Assembly: GCA_002633025.1 (NCBI GenBank)
Contig: NMRB01000127.1
Span: 562,573 to 626,572, forward strand
Length of the DNA: 64,000 bases
Reading direction: 5' to 3'
Source: Notospermus geniculatus
Lineage: Eukaryota > Nemertea > Pilidiophora > Heteronemertea > Lineidae
The position numbers were made by a program, and so were the translations under genes. The notes under the pieces are model-generated. The model saw only the letters and a program-made list of their open reading frames with translations, was not told where the DNA came from and made no database searches. This document shows positions 1 through 10,393 of this stretch, piece by piece. The number at the start of each line of letters is the position of its first letter. Position 1 is the first letter of the stretch.

Positions 1-395
1 AATAATATCTGCTAACATTTGACAACTATTTTCTAGTCCTCATTCTTTTCTCCTTTGCAGCTTTTCTTTGTTGCACTTCTCTCGCAGTTTCATTGCCGCC
101 TGCCCAGGTCTCCCTGTGCTTCGGTACGAAGACTGCGAGAGGAATGTTGCCGCCCTCCGCTGGTAAGAGGCAGTATATCCACTTGAGATTGCAAGGGAGA
201 TGCGCGATTGACGTAATCACTGTCGTACTGTACTGCCAAGTACACTGCAGCGTACAGTTTAGCTGTTACGTCAATGAACCACACACCCACTGGTCGCTTG
301 TGGAGACACCTTTTATTGCTGGAGGGCGTTGTAGTCTTTGCATGTCTCTCTTCACTATTTAGTGCATGCTTAGTGTCTTCTGTCTTATCTTCCAG

Positions 396-643
396 GGGAC
401 GTAGAGCTTCTCATGGGTCTTGACACTTACATGTACACAACTAAATGTTATCAAACGAGTCACATTCTTGTGCTGGACTTACGGGCCTATGACCGTTTGA
501 TCGCCAAACATAACAGAGCAGCAATTAGTGCCATGAAAGAAAGCATCTATTTTCGACTAAGCTGCCGACTGCACCGGTATATTGCAGACAAGTGTCCTCT
601 GTTTTTGCATTTACTCGATAAATCAATAAGGTTTATCAAATAG
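396..643 (+). CDS. Cyclic-nucleotide-binding-domain-like protein, terminal exon set A (partial gene)
   Basis: A 3' exon begins after a good acceptor (tcttccag) with two bases that complete a Gly codon, then reads about 81 residues to a TAG. The start GDVELLMGLDTY, followed by TSHILVLDLRAYDRLI, has the pattern of the last strands of a cNMP-binding beta-roll (G-[ED]-L ... L-x-L-x-x-x-x-F). After this comes a helical, basic stretch and an early stop. An AATAAA lies about 95 bases downstream (739-744). The exon is paralogous to the one starting at 2095 and uses the same splice phase. Upstream exons are outside the window. The family assignment is inference from the beta-roll pattern; I do not recognise a named orthologue. 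Confidence 0.6.
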
Positions 644-1230
644 ACGTCAATCAAAAGTTTCTGAATCAAAATTACGGACATTGTAAATACGTGTAACCAG
701 AGTTGGTGTTTTGTAGATGCAGGGACATTGTCAGTCTAAATAAAATAAATTAATGATCACCAATTGAATCATTATGTCTATCATCGTTCGTAAGAAACGA
801 TGCTTCCTCCGGATCCCATCTGACTTTCAACTCTGTCCTTCTGCTTATTTACCCTCATCAGAATGTTACCGTATTATCTATGAAGACCATAAGGTCTCGT
901 CCCCTCACTGCATGATCTGTCATTCCTGAAAACCTCACTGCATGGTGTGCTTCAAACAGACCTAATTTGCATGAAAAGAATGACGTCACCATCAGCGAAT
1001 CACACTACCTGTCTTTTACGGACTCTTCTATCTTTCCTTTCACCTGGTGGAATCTTATCCAGAATGGAAACGTACGTTTCTTAGGTAAGACATGGAATAG
1101 TATTTTCACCACTTGATATATGCTGCCTTCTATAATGGGAAAAAGCAGTATGTCTATTTGTGATCGGTGGGAGCATGGCTGGTTGAGGTAAAAGCTAACT
1201 TCCACGCTACAAGTGTAGTTGGTTATACAA
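644..1230. other. Gene-free stretch with a polyadenylation signal
   Basis: This is the 3' flank of exon set A. AATAAA at 739-744 is a plausible poly(A) signal for the transcript ending at 643. I see no exon-like open frame with splice sites in the rest. Confidence 0.4.
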
Positions 1231-1584
1231 TACACAGGGAAAATGACGTACATCTGGCGGACGTATGGCGTATATACGGCATACGTCCGCCAGTCCTGGT
1301 TGCGTATATATACCGTATATAAAAGTAGCTAGATTCAATTTGTATGTACGTCGATATGTACGTGGGTTACATGGCGTGTATATTCCGTACGTATATATGC
1401 GTATATATGGCGTATATATGCCGTACGTATGCCATACGTACGGCATATACTCGGCGGACATATTTTTCCGCACGTAAGCCATACGTACACCGGACGTCCA
1501 GAGGATGATCCATTGTACTATACGGCGGATATAAAAGTACATGTAGCTGTACGTCCGCCGTATGTACGTCATTTTGCCTGTGTA
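1231..1584. mobile_element. Foldback/MITE-like element rich in tacgt and cgtata words
   Basis: The ends are inverted copies of each other: cacagggaaaatgacgtac on the left and gtacgtcattttgcctgtg on the right. The interior is built almost only of alternating pyrimidine-purine words (cgtacgta, gtatatac, tacgtccgcc) in both orientations, so most of it can fold. No protein is encoded. It lies between the two paralogous 3' exon sets of the cNMP-domain-like gene. Confidence 0.6.
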
Positions 1585-2094
1585 GGGCTGTTAGTTCAAT
1601 TGACTATGTTCCCACTGTCGAACCAGGAGCGCCAAAGTCTTGTACACTTCACAACAGCGGCGCAAAGACCAACAGTTCAAAAGTATTACCACACGGGAAA
1701 GACGGGTGACGGGTCAATGGAGCTTGCTTCCCCTGCTATCTATCAATGGGCAAGTAGGGATAGGTCGACAACAGTTTGTATCTTTGGTTGTCTCTCAGTA
1801 TGTTTTGTTTTGCTCTTCTGCATGCCCTGACACTTTTCCATTTCTCATTGCTATCTTCGGCATGCAAACTTGTCTATCCTCTTCGTCAACTAACAGATCA
1901 AGCATTTAAGTTGAATGACCCACCGTGCATGTTTAACGTTGGTTAATATTATCATATTTTGCCGATCATACTCCGAATACTCGTTCACGTTCTTTTTGAT
2001 AGACAAAGCAACGGGCCTAAACCTATCCGTGCACCTTGAGGCCTGCTCATGGTATCGCGGCTCATGTTTAATAGTTTACCCACTCATATTGCAG
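1585..2094. other. Intron or spacer upstream of exon set B, nothing recognised
   Basis: No conserved exon was found here. A pyrimidine-containing acceptor (cactcatattgcag) ends the stretch. Confidence 0.35.
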
Positions 2095-3191
2095 GTGATA
2101 TCGAAGTCCTCCTGGACATGGACAATTTCATGCAGACGGCCATATGTAATCAGCAAACTAAAGTGTTAGTTTTAGAGATGAAACACTGGGAAAGGTTGCT
2201 GGTACGGCGGAACCCACAGACAGTTGACCAAATCAAAAAGGCCATGGAGTTGAAGGCACGGACAAGGATGAACCCTACTCTGGATCACGTCGTACCGTTG
2301 TACAAATATGTCATAAAACGCGCGCAGGAACTCACCGATGAGAGACTAAACTATGCACACAGGCAGTTGAGACGAAACAGAATGGACACGTTCACCCTCC
2401 CGCCTCGGGGCGCTGTGATCGATCTCTTCGGACCTGGGACTGTGTTCTACCGGATACGCAAGCGGGAGAAAGCTCGCGAGAAGCGCGACAAATCGTTACA
2501 ACGTCTCCAAGAGACGTCGTCCCACCCACGGCAGATGCCGCCTACAAACTCGGCTAGCTATGTCCACGGGGCTGAGAACAAGTACCAGGTGACATTTACC
2601 CGGATGCCAGAACGGGTAGCCATTGGTGAAGACGCGTTCTATGACGTGGAGACGAGCGATCCTGTCTTGAGTGATCTTGAACGGCGGCTGAGTAACTGGT
2701 TAGGAGGAGACAATCCCGCATCTGAGCGGGTGACTCGGATGCATCGACACGAGATCACGGTGAGTATACGGGTATGCCGATCATTTGGGTTGTTCGTTTC
2801 GTTCATTTCTTCTTTCTTGCCTGTATCTTTGAATTCCAGCTTCGGCTGGCGACCGACAGAAAGAAGATCACGAAGGAACTGCAAGCGAACATGTTTCGTG
2901 GTCAGGTGATCTCGGAGTCGCTCCATTCTGAATATGCTGATAGATAAAACCACAACATCATAAATCGATGTGTGCAGAACTCGAGTTCATACGTTGTCCT
3001 GGCCTTCACGTACCCCTTAACCATTCCAGGACCCAGAGAAGCAACCCAAAGGTGGCGCTACAGTAGTACTTCGTCCAAAGAGCATCAGCCTTCCGTACAA
3101 ATCAGTGACGGCGCTCGAAGCAGTGGCCGTAGCCAATGGTATCAACGTGGGTGACCGTGGACAGCCCACGTTCGCAATAGGTGATCGATGA
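2095..3191 (+). CDS. Cyclic-nucleotide-binding-domain-like protein, exon set B (partial, C-terminal 296 aa)
   Basis: Three exons: 2095-2759, 2840-2905 and 3030-3191. All have GT-AG borders (ACG|gtgagt, ccag|CTTCGG, CAG|gtgatc, ccag|GACCCA) and join in one frame to a TGA. The first begins with the same partial Gly codon as the exon at 396. It reads GDIEVLLDMDNFMQT then TKVLVLEMKHWERLL, the C-terminal part of a cNMP-binding beta-roll. A basic helical region follows (RIRKREKAREKRDKSLQRL), then an acidic stretch and a short conserved-looking tail (LPYKSVTALEAVAVANGINV). The 5' part of the gene is upstream. It could share those exons with set A by alternative 3' splicing, or be a tandem duplicate gene. 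No named family beyond the cNMP-like fold is claimed. Confidence 0.7.
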
Positions 3192-3230
3192 ATCAATGTC
3201 CAAGTAGGATAAATCGTCTTCAGTAAAACC

Positions 3231-3563
3231 TGGCGTCCACTAGGGCGCGGACAAGACGCGGAATGCAAATTTAGTGAATCCGCATTCATTCAGCAACCTC
3301 TCCGCATATTCTTGACAGATTCCGTTCACTGTCTTTATCATTCCTAAACATTTCCCGGCGTTTCTGCACTTTCGGGAGAGGGCAAAATGTCCAATAGTCA
3401 TTGACGCGGAAAGAATGCCGCAATGACATGATTTGCTTCCGCAACCCTTCCTAATGTTGTCGGAGCTCTAGTGGACGCCACCCATAACGCGGAAAGGATG
3501 CCGAAATGGCATAATTTGCTTCCGCAACCCTTCCTAATCTTGTCGGCGCTCTAGTGGACGCCA
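3231..3563. mobile_element. Inverted-repeat element with an internal 83-bp tandem duplication
   Basis: The left end tggcgtccactagggcgc is the inverse of the right end gcgctctagtggacgcca. Inside the right half, an ~83 bp unit containing cgcggaaagaatgccg and gcttccgcaacccttcctaa occurs twice in tandem (about 3404-3486 and 3487-3570). The second copy's end overlaps the right terminus. It lies directly 3' of exon set B. Confidence 0.55.
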
Positions 3564-3982
3564 CCCATAAAGTATGGACGCCGACCAAACGACTCCAACA
3601 GGCACCACAAGCTGCAGGGTTCCCTCAGTCCTCGGTAGACATTCGGTAGTGACATTTCCTGTAGAGCTTTTCTGTGGACATGCTTGTACTGAAAACTGTA
3701 ATGAACACGATGCCTGCGGAAACCGAGCAGTGAGTGCCCATTCTTACATGTACAGTATACCTTCGTCTCGTTCTCAACCTATTCGGACAGTCTTTCATAT
3801 CCCTCCTTTCCTCCCCATACAGAATATACTGACCTACGATCGGACTCATCTATGGTGCTACACGGTCTTCAATACGAACGATTATACTCGTACTCAAATC
3901 AAAGAACTGCAGTTGTTATATGTTAATCGTCAAGACGTAAAATAAAATGTTAACTATTCAGTATACAGTCATGTGTTTCTTG
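3564..3982. other. Spacer between convergent genes
   Basis: Short open frames only. An AATAAA near 3943 could serve either convergent transcript. Nothing else is recognised. Confidence 0.3.
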
Positions 3983-5749
3983 TTATTCTGTGTCTGGTAA
4001 AAGATCAAAGATTTTCTGCGGTGAATAACCAAACGCATCATAATCGTTCTTGTAGAGTTTGGCTATCTTCGATGCCAAATCAAAAGTCACATTCATCTTG
4101 GTAAGTTCCTCTTGCAGGACCTCTAACGAGGGTCTCTCCTTGTACCTGTCATTCCTCGATGGCCAACGAACCTCCTCTCCGATTTCGACCTCCCTCAGGA
4201 AATAGTCGACGTCCGCGTCCAGGGTTTCAAACTTGGCTATGATATCGTAATTGACCTCGCAAGGAAAGCACAAGTTGAAGTAGCTTTTCCAATGTTCGTT
4301 CTCACCACCGTCCAGAATAAACTGCAGAAACTCGTGAAACTCTACACCCTGCCCGCTCTCGAGTCTTTCAGCTGACCAGTCGGGGTGATAAGTCCGCAAT
4401 ATTTCCCTCCCGTACGTTTTGAAGAACTCTGGTTGACCGTTTCGACCAAACTTACTCCGATAAGCGGAAAACAAGCGCTCGAAGGGATCCCTGACTATCA
4501 AGAACTTCCTGTAATGTTTCAGCTTGTGTCGTGCCTCTTCTGGCGAAAGATGCCTGAGACCGAGCGCATCCATTGCCATTGGCCAAAACTTTGGTGGTGG
4601 TATCTTGTAAGGCTCCTCCACACCACGGAGGCCAAATATCAACCTCATCGTGTTGCTACAAGCTGCCTTTGGGATCTTACAATACAGAAACCCGTGCTCG
4701 TCATCCACGTAAATGTCGTTGTACTTCCCGGCGTCTGGACGCCATGATGAATTCAAATAGGGCCACTGAAACTCGTCTTTGGAATTCAGCCGGCAGAAAT
4801 GTTCCACGGACTGTTGTCGATCCCTAAACACACTTGATCTGTCCGCCTGGTCCTTGCTGCTGATCTGGAAAAGATCAGTAACCAATAATGCCGTTTTTGG
4901 TGCTCGGCGCTGTACGAAATACTTATTTTACTCCATGTACATGTAGGCCTACAGTATATGTACAAATGTTTTAGACTGAACCACACTGTGGAAAGCGTAT
5001 TCACCATAGTCTTACCAAATCTTTCCCTTTCGATATCATACCAGGATCAGGCTTGGTTAGGAATATCGGTGTCAGGTTCGAAAATCCCATCCAGCCTACA
5101 CAAAAGAATGTGTGTTGTATTAGAATTGGAGTTGACCTCGGGCTCCGTATTCATAAAACTACTTAAGTCAAAGTATGACACTTATCCTTTGTTCAACACA
5201 AAAGATAAGTATCAGACTTAAGTAGCTTTATGAATAGGCGGCCAGGACCCATATTCATAAAACTACTTAAGTCTGAGTGTGATACTTATCTTTTGTGTTG
5301 AACAAAGGATAAGTGCCACACTTAGACTTAAGTAGTTTTATGAAAATGGGTCCTGGGTCCATATTCATAAAACTACTTAAGTCTAAGTGTGACACTTATC
5401 CTTTGTTCAACACAAAAGATAAGTATCACACTTTGACTTAAGTAGTTTTATGAATATGGACCCTGGTCTTAAAAGTTGATTCATTATAAACTACATGTAC
5501 ATGTAGACGATTTGCCATTTAACGGGTGATATATACTAACAAAGAACTAATCTTGGGGCAGCGCAGAGAGGCACGGCTGGTCCATGAGTAACCAACCTGT
5601 TGTTCTCGGTATTCCGTATCGACAAGAACAGTCACCCTACCTTGTATCTGTCGCACATCCCATATGTCAAGCCAAACCATGTTCAATCCAATGATGACAA
5701 GGAAGCCGCACAACGCCAGCAGAAGTTTTATAATCTTGGAACCAGTCAT
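3983..5749 (-). CDS. Carbohydrate sulfotransferase (HNK-1/CHST8-14 family), 344 aa
   Basis: Two exons on the minus strand: 5749-5597 (51 aa) and 4864-3983 (293 aa plus stop), joined in phase 0 (CAACAG|gttggt ... ttttccag|ATCAGC). The start is the ATG at 5749; the open frame further upstream has no ATG. Exon 1 gives a short cytosolic tail and a signal anchor (KIIKLLLALCGFLVIIGLNM), so a type II Golgi protein. Exon 2 is a Sulfotransfer_2 domain. The 5'-phosphosulfate loop is KIPKAACSNTMR, and the 3'-phosphate-binding segment is VRDPFERLFSAYRSKF. The C-terminus YKNDYDAFGY is typical of chondroitin/dermatan/HNK-1 sulfotransferases. The family moves sulfate from PAPS to a sugar hydroxyl; the acceptor cannot be told. 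The 5' half lies in a duplicated block (see 4660-7214). Confidence 0.9.
5148..5463. repeat. Three consecutive ~100-bp palindromic units
   Basis: Units lie at about 5148-5236, 5250-5348 and 5358-5463. Each starts like tattcataaaactacttaag and ends with its inverse complement around an asymmetric centre (cctttgttcaacacaaaag). The middle unit has the centre inverted. ggtcc/ggacc words separate them. They lie in the sulfotransferase intron. Confidence 0.8.
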
Positions 5750-5936
5750 TTCCTCCACCAGTACGTTCACCCACAGCTTTTATTTGTGAGCAATTCGAAT
5801 CGGATGTGCCGTATGGCTGCAGCGACAATACCTAGGTCCTTTGGGTTTATGGACTTCTTTGTCTGGGGTAGGCTAGCAGGCTCAGGCGTGAACTCCGTTG
5901 GTTCGTGGGGCTTGGTCAGACTTCGAGATCCTCCAN

Positions 5937-7028
5937 AAGCTGCCTTTGGGATCTTACAATACAGAAACCCGTGCTCGTCATCCACGTAAATGTCGTTGTA
6001 CTTCCCGACGTCTGGACGCCATGATGAATTCAAATAGGGCCACTGAAACTCGTCTTTGGAATTCAGCCGGCAGAAATGTTCCACGGACTGTTGTCGATCC
6101 CTAAACACACTTGATCTGTCCGCCTGGTCCTTGCTGCTGATCTGCAAAAGATCAGTAACCAATAATGCCGTTTTTGGTGCTCGGCGCTGTACGAAATACT
6201 TATTTTACTCCATGTACATGTAGGCCTACAGTATATGTACAAATGTTTTAGACTGAAGCACACTGTGGAAAGCGTATTCACCATAGTCTTACCAAATCTT
6301 TCCCTTTCGATATCATACCAGGATCAGGCTTGGTTAGGAATATCGGTGTCAGGTTCGAAAATCCCATCCAGCCTACACAAAAGAATGTGTGTTGTATTAG
6401 AATTGGAGTTGACCTCGGGCTCCGTATTCATAAAACTACTTAAGTCAAAGTATGACACTTATCCTTTGTTCAACACAAAAGATAAGTATCAGACTTAAGT
6501 AGCTTTATGAATAGGCGGCCAGGACCCATATTCATAAAACTACTTAAGTCTGAGTGTGATACTTATCTTTTGTGTTGAACAAAGGATAAGTGCCACACTT
6601 AGACTTAAGTAGTTTTATGAAAATGGGTCCTGGGTCCATATTCATAAAACTACTTAAGTCTAAGTGTGACACTTATCCTTTGTTCAACACAAAAGATAAG
6701 TATCACACTTTGACTTAAGTAGTTTTATGAATATGGACCCTGGTCTTAAAAGTTGATTCATTATAAACTACATGTACATGTAGACGATTTGCCATTTAAC
6801 GGGTGATATATACTAACAAAGAACTATAATCTTGGGGCAGCGCAGAGAGGCACGGCTGGTCCATGAGTAACCAACCTGTTGTTCTCGGTATTCCGTATCG
6901 ACAAGAACAGTCACCCTACCTTGTATCTGTCGCACATCCCATATGTCAAGCCAAACCATGTTCAATCCAATGATGACAAGGAAGCCGCACAACGCCAGCA
7001 GAAGTTTTATAATCTTGGAACCAGTCAT
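5937..7028 (-). other. Second, partial copy of the sulfotransferase gene (probable assembly duplicate)
   Basis: Exon 1 recurs at 7028-6876 with the same ATG, anchor and donor. The 5' part of exon 2 recurs from about 6141 down to the N at 5936, where it stops after KIPKAA. The 3' two thirds of the enzyme, including the 3'-phosphate site, is absent from this copy, so it cannot be a working gene as assembled. If the junction is an allele artefact, this exon 1 and the one at 5749-5597 are alleles. Confidence 0.75.
6425..6740. repeat. Second set of three palindromic units
   Basis: This is a copy of the palindromes at 5148-5463, carried inside the 1.28-kb duplicated block with the same order and the same inverted middle unit. 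Confidence 0.8.
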
Positions 7029-7214
7029 TTCCTCCACCAGTACGTTCACCCACAGCTTTTATTTGTGAGCAATTCGAATCGGATGTGCCGTATGGCTGCA
7101 GCGACAATACCTAGGTCCTTTGGGTTTATGGACTTCTTTGTCTGGGGTAGGCTAGCAGGCTCAGGCGTGAACTCCGTTGGTTCGTGGGGCTTGGTCAGAC
7201 TTCGAGATCCTCCA

Positions 7215-7978
7215 GCCAAAATATCCTACGGACCTACCACGGCACGAGTTACCCGACACCACATACAGGGCCCTACCCAGTGGTGGTTGTTAAAATCCTT
7301 CGAGGAATCAGGTTATGATAAGCCAACTGTAGGCCTATGTATGTAGTGTACATGTCGAAATACATTGATTGTACTATGAGCGATATCGATGTGTACTGGT
7401 ACATGATTTATGGTCAAAATATATAACAAAAATGATATATTTTTTTGTTATGATGCAATATCAGGCCTTCATGTCACTGCATATAGATAACCGCTTAGTA
7501 ATTCAATGTTGGTAGCAACAAGCCTTGATATACCGTGTGTGCGTTACAAGAAAGGCAATCAATCTCAAGGCCTATCTCATCCCATGTGAAATTGGAGCCT
7601 GATCGGCTGTGGGTATCGAACTGAAAAATTGTATGCAGATTACGATAGTATGGCGTGGACGTTGATAATCGCCACACCTGGTCTAATCCCACGCCACTTG
7701 AGTTGATGCCAGCTGGAGCAATGGTAGACTACGATGACAGAACAGGTTTGCCTACTTGGAAGCTCTTTATTATAACTTTATACAAGATGGTGACTAAGCG
7801 TACAGCGAAAGCTTCCGATCTAACCAAAAATCAACACTCAGAGTAGATTTCTTTAGTCGTCGTGTCGCGAAACATAGAGAAGATGAACGTATCATAAACG
7901 TTAACGCTATTCATTTGTCTTCAACTAGTCGATAGTTCTATTCGCTGATCAACTTTGAAGTGCGTGAAGCCATGTTTA
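7215..7978. other. Gene-free spacer between sulfotransferase and K+ channel
   Basis: This is unique sequence, with short AT-rich runs around 7420-7450. I found no exon or repeat I can name. Confidence 0.3.
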
Positions 7979-10327
7979 TTATTCCAATGACGAATTTGTT
8001 TCATCGAGATGGCTTTCTCCTGTGAGTACCTCCGTTCTATCCGAATCATCATCAAGGATAGTGTCCCCGACATCTTGGGCATTGTCATTTCTTTCAACTT
8101 CTCTATCATCATACAGCCAATCTATGGTAACGTCGTTCCTACTTGACATATACTGTGATATGTAACCAAAGTATAAGTTGAAGCTACTGGCCAGGATTGG
8201 GATGGACAGCCCAGTAAGCAAGATGCCAAATGCAGCACAAGCGCTGGATATCACCTTGGTTCCTGTCGTTTTCGGCACAATATCCCCATAGCCAACTGTA
8301 GTAATGGTGATGAAGGCGAAGTAGAGGGCATCGAAGACATCTGACATATCTGCGTCGTGGTAATTGATATTCACGACGTAAGCAAGGAAGGCGAAAAACG
8401 CGGCCCCCATCCCGAGAAGACAGACTATGGTCAGTAGCCCGTAGACGCTGCGATGCAGGATGAGGCCAAACACTCGCAGGCCGAGCACCCAGCGAGAAAT
8501 CTTCAAGAGGCGGATCAAGCGAAGAGTTTGGATCCCGTACAAAACTCCCGCAATCACAAAAAACTTAATCCCTCTCTTTGCAAACAACTCAAAGACTCCG
8601 AGTTCAACGAGGAGCCAACTGATGTCGAATGAGAGAATGGTTACTATGTCCACCCAGTTCATGAAAGACTTCAAGAACACGCGTTTTTCCGGGCAGACAA
8701 TGAGCCTGGTGATAAGGTCGATTGTGAAGATGAAGTTGAGAATGACGTCTAGAACTCGTAAAGGGAGGACACCGATGAAGTTGCAGTAAATTGCCTGGCT
8801 GCTGCTGAGTAGGATAGAATCTCGCGACACGTTATGCCGGCACATCTTTTGGTTCATCTCGCTGAGGTCCTTCAAGTTGTACATGCTTCCCTTGTGGTCC
8901 GACACCAGCGCCAATAACACGCATGAAAGAAGGACAAGGAGCCCGTAGATGATACTCCATAACTGAAAGATTGAATTGGAACATGGTTAGTGATAAAACC
9001 CGGAACGAAACGAAACGAAATGAAATCAATCATCGAAATGGGCATGATTTGCATCAATTTATTTTCGTTTCATTGTCTTATTGTTTGTAATACCGATATT
9101 TAAGTGGTTAACGTACGTAGAATCTGCTCCGACATTGACGCATGCTTTATGCACCAACCGAATGAGTGAAGAAAACGCAGAACAAAAATTGGGCGGTAAC
9201 TTGAAGAGCACCTCAGGGAATGTCGTACATGGAGGTCCGTGTAGAATGTTCCTCAACGTAAAGGAGTTCCTCGACTCTGTTGTTCTCAACACGAGAACAA
9301 TAGCGTTGGGGAACTCCTCATTTACGTTGAGGAGCATTCTAAAATACGGGCCGATGATTCTGATTGATTTTAAAATAATAATTCAAATTGATTTTGTGTG
9401 GTATGTCGAAGAAAACGTCATTCTCAAGGCGGAAGCATACGTCTGCAACATACCCGGTAATGAAACTTAATTAGGCCTACGTTAATTCGCAAATTCCTTG
9501 CGAGTCCCATTTCGATGATTTCATTTCGTTTCGTTTCATTCCGGGTTTTATCACTAACCATTGGAACATTGAGTGAAACAGGTGTGAAAGGAATGGAAGT
9601 CCTAGGAGTGCAGGTAGTAGATCCTTTATCCCTCTTCGAACAACAACCAGACTTCGATTCCTGTCACACCGGCCTACCAGAACTGACCTTAGCGTAGGCG
9701 GAATATCTGGGGTACTCCATAAAGAGCCAGGTCTTCAGCTTGGCCCTCTCCCAGCCTGTAGTCGTCTGTATCTCCTTCCTGTATTTCAGAAGGGGACCCT
9801 GGATATCTTCCTTCATGACGGTTAAGGCTCCAACCTCATCTTCGGCTTCANTACGAAACGTGCCCTGCTAACGGAACACGACGACGACGACGACGACGGA
9901 CGACGACGGACGCCGCCGGACGACGACGGACGACGGACGCTTCACCATCGTAATAGCTCACCCCGGTGAGCTAATGAGGGATTGTATGTAAAGCATCTTC
10001 GTCGGCGTACATGTATGGTACAGTGCCAGGCTGGCTTGCACATCTACAGACGGCAGATTTCGGATAATTTTGGTATACCCTGTCCACACTTACCTTCAAA
10101 TTCAGAGCACAGGCATTTTGAGGAATATGGTATCGCCCAAACCTGTAGCAGTCCAGAATCGCGTTGAAATGCTCTGGATTCCTGTCGAAAACATACGAAC
10201 CCGTTTCTTCATGAAAATTCCTCTTTTCTCTCACAGCTTTTGTAAGTGTTGACTCTTTGAAGCGGGAGAGGTGCTTTGCGTTGATTCGGAATAGTGCACC
10301 ACCGACATCAACTTTGACCAGTTCCAT
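7979..10327 (-). CDS. Voltage-gated K+ channel alpha subunit (Kv/Shaker superfamily), 464 aa
   Basis: Three minus-strand exons in phase 0: 10327-10094, 9864-9688 (contains the N at 9851) and 8962-7979. Exon 1, from the ATG at 10327, is a T1/BTB tetramerisation domain (VDVGGALFRI ... YVFDRNPEHFNAIL). Exon 2 ends in the T1-S1 linker (AKLKTWLFMEYPRYSAYAK). Exon 3 holds S1 (LWSIIYGLLVLLSCVLLALV), S2, S3, S4, the pore with filter TTVGYGD, S6 (GLSIPILASSF) and an acidic tail. S4 reads LRLIRLLKISR. By three-residue spacing the two outer arginine positions of Shaker-type S4 are Tyr and Gln, so gating charge is reduced. S6 keeps one of the two usual PxP prolines. The acceptor of exon 2 (gttagcag) lies just past the N and keeps the frame, but should be confirmed. 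The protein is short for the family; it may be a modifier subunit. Confidence 0.88.
8985..9559. mobile_element. 575-bp terminal-inverted-repeat element with 10-bp target duplication
   Basis: The ends are inverted (ggttagtgataaaacccgg on the left, ccgggttttatcactaacc on the right), with gaaac/gaaat-type repeats just inside. The flanks attggaacat (8975-8984 and 9560-9569) are a 10-bp target duplication. A second inverted pair is nested inside (about 9235-9350: tgttcctcaacgtaaaggag and ctcctcatttacgttgagga). It encodes no transposase. It lies in intron 2 of the K+ channel gene. Confidence 0.8.
9886..9945. repeat. GAC trinucleotide microsatellite
   Basis: An imperfect run of cga/gac triplets with gga and gcc interruptions. 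It lies in intron 1 of the K+ channel gene, next to the N at 9851, and may be the cause of that assembly break. Confidence 0.8.
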
Positions 10328-10393
10328 GGTGTAAACTAGGCCTGTACAAAAACTTTGGCTTAAAGCCGCACAGTATATAGACAGGTGGGTCAT

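Larger units (their letters stand above)
4660..7214. repeat. 1.28-kb tandem duplication split by a single N
   Basis: 4660-5935 and 5937-7214 are almost identical. They differ by a few substitutions and a 2-bp insertion (aactaatc versus aactataatc). The junction is a single N at 5936, placed where exon 2 of the sulfotransferase is cut mid-codon (after KIPKAA). Each unit holds the 5' part of exon 2, the intron with three palindromes, exon 1 and upstream sequence. The single N and the near identity suggest unmerged haplotypes or contig ends rather than a real duplication. Confidence 0.85.

Noticed and set aside
1207-1572. 121-codon Tyr/Arg/Ile-rich open frame on -
   Set aside because: A product of the alternating tacgta repeat; the other strand is equally open. 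Not a protein.
5600-5989. Start codon of the sulfotransferase at 5770
   Set aside because: That position is GTG; the first ATG in frame is at 5749 and directly precedes the membrane anchor.
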